Below the pieces are notes generated by a model, which was given only the letters and a program-made list of their open reading frames with translations, had not been told where the DNA came from and ran no database searches. 64,000 nt of DNA from positions 1 to 64,000 of the forward strand of contig JANQRQ010000339.1 in the NCBI GenBank assembly GCA_028284485.1, given 5' to 3'. How positions within the stretch are numbered: position 1 is the stretch's first letter; the number at the start of each line of letters is the position of its first letter. The position numbers and the translations under genes are program-made. Below, one piece after another: positions 63,703 through 64,000 of this stretch. This DNA is from Planctomycetaceae bacterium. GTDB taxonomy: Bacteria; Planctomycetota; Planctomycetia; Planctomycetales; Planctomycetaceae.

Positions 63703-64000
63703 TCATCGAGGCGGACGTGGGTCACTTTTTAATGGCAGAGTAACGCGGCGGCCACTCCATGACGACTTATAGGCTGCAAGAATGATCTCAACGCTTTTGC
63801 GACCTTCCTTTCCGTCAACAAGCGGTCGTCGATTCTCTTCGATCGACTTGATGAAATCCTTGAGTTGATTCATATGACCCGTATGTGAGATCGCCGAAGG
63901 GTCACTCGCTCCGCCGGTTCCTCCGGCTTTTTTGGCAAATCGCTTACGAATGGCCGCATCTTTGGCAGACTTCTTTTCAAATTCCCACAGCAGCAGATCG
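63703..64000 (-). CDS. Gfo/Idh/MocA family oxidoreductase, C-terminal part (5' end beyond the window)
   Basis: 98 residues are readable to a TGA at 63705-63703, with no start because the gene continues past the right edge. The end SHTGHMNQLKDFIKSIEENR, RPLVDGKEGRKSVEIILAAY, KSSWSGRRVTLPL is the typical C-terminal helix and strand pattern of Gfo/Idh/MocA sugar oxidoreductases. The preceding KKAGGTGGASDPSAIS loop is also family-like. Substrate unknown. Confidence 0.85.
   Translation of the reverse strand, partial: DLLLWEFEKKSAKDAAIRKRFAKKAGGTGGASDPSAISHTGHMNQLKDFIKSIEENRRPLVDGKEGRKSVEIILAAYKSSWSGRRVTLPLKSDPRPPR

Noticed and set aside
1-64000. Mobile elements, CRISPR arrays, rRNA and tRNA genes
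   Set aside because: Looked for transposase motifs, terminal repeats, regularly spaced repeats and tRNA stems by eye; none found.

Overview
The window looks like chromosomal DNA of a planctomycete. It carries several families that are abundant or near-specific in that phylum: a DUF1559 pseudopilin-like protein, a DUF1571 secreted protein, a large c-type cytochrome protein with two CxxCH sites, a PP2C phosphatase and a Ser/Thr kinase, a secreted carboxypeptidase-regulatory-like protein, and a winged-helix/AAA ATPase next to TPR and secreted partners. Cell-envelope genes (mlaEFD, an LpxL/HtrB-type acyltransferase, lgt, sppA, several lipoproteins) point to a diderm envelope. hpnC-hpnD point to squalene/hopanoid synthesis. 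I see no insertion sequence, prophage, CRISPR array, rRNA or tRNA. Genus cannot be fixed from this window.

Layout. 1-7.8 kb: RlmI-type methyltransferase (cut by the left edge), YiiX-like papain-fold protein, redoxin-fold protein, Ser/Thr kinase, accA, CvpA-like protein, dtd. 7.9-13.2 kb: a minus-strand run thiO-like / Gfo-Idh-MocA / flavoprotein / radical SAM / metallophosphoesterase-like. The last four genes are tightly packed and I cannot assign them to a known pathway. 13.3-24.9 kb: cytochrome with a decayed peptidase domain, larE, glyA, a BRCT-MerR-TPR fusion, a small membrane protein, two divergent PIG-L deacetylase genes (one fused to NagB), a redoxin-like lipoprotein, lexA. 25-30.7 kb: a signalling block of a sigma-54 activator, a PP2C phosphatase and a histidine kinase, followed by a well-formed sigma-54 promoter in front of a PEGA lipoprotein gene. 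30.7-40.9 kb: mlaEFD, an HEXXH peptidase, secreted proteins, panC, lgt, an ECF sigma factor. 40.9-49.2 kb: sppA, a YHS-like secreted protein, hpnC-hpnD, der, a HlyD-type adaptor.

49.2-56.1 kb holds the most striking region. A cobalamin riboswitch, with all main conserved blocks and a promoter placed at its 5' end, heads a minus-strand operon of five genes: DUF1559 pseudopilin-like protein, small Cys-pair lipoprotein, Dph6/COG2102-type PP-loop ATPase, DUF6580 membrane protein, and a BtuF-like binding protein without a signal peptide. No BtuC, BtuD or TonB receptor gene is present, so this may be an unusual B12 uptake or handling cassette. Further minus-strand genes (NHL-repeat protein and two unknowns) follow.

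56.3-64 kb: an SDR dehydrogenase, Sua5/TsaC, a TPR lipoprotein / AAA ATPase / secreted protein operon, a Rieske ferredoxin, a lysophospholipid acyltransferase, and the C-terminus of a second Gfo/Idh/MocA oxidoreductase at the right edge.

All functions come from reading motifs by eye. No database search was run, and start codons were chosen from ribosome binding sites and domain limits.
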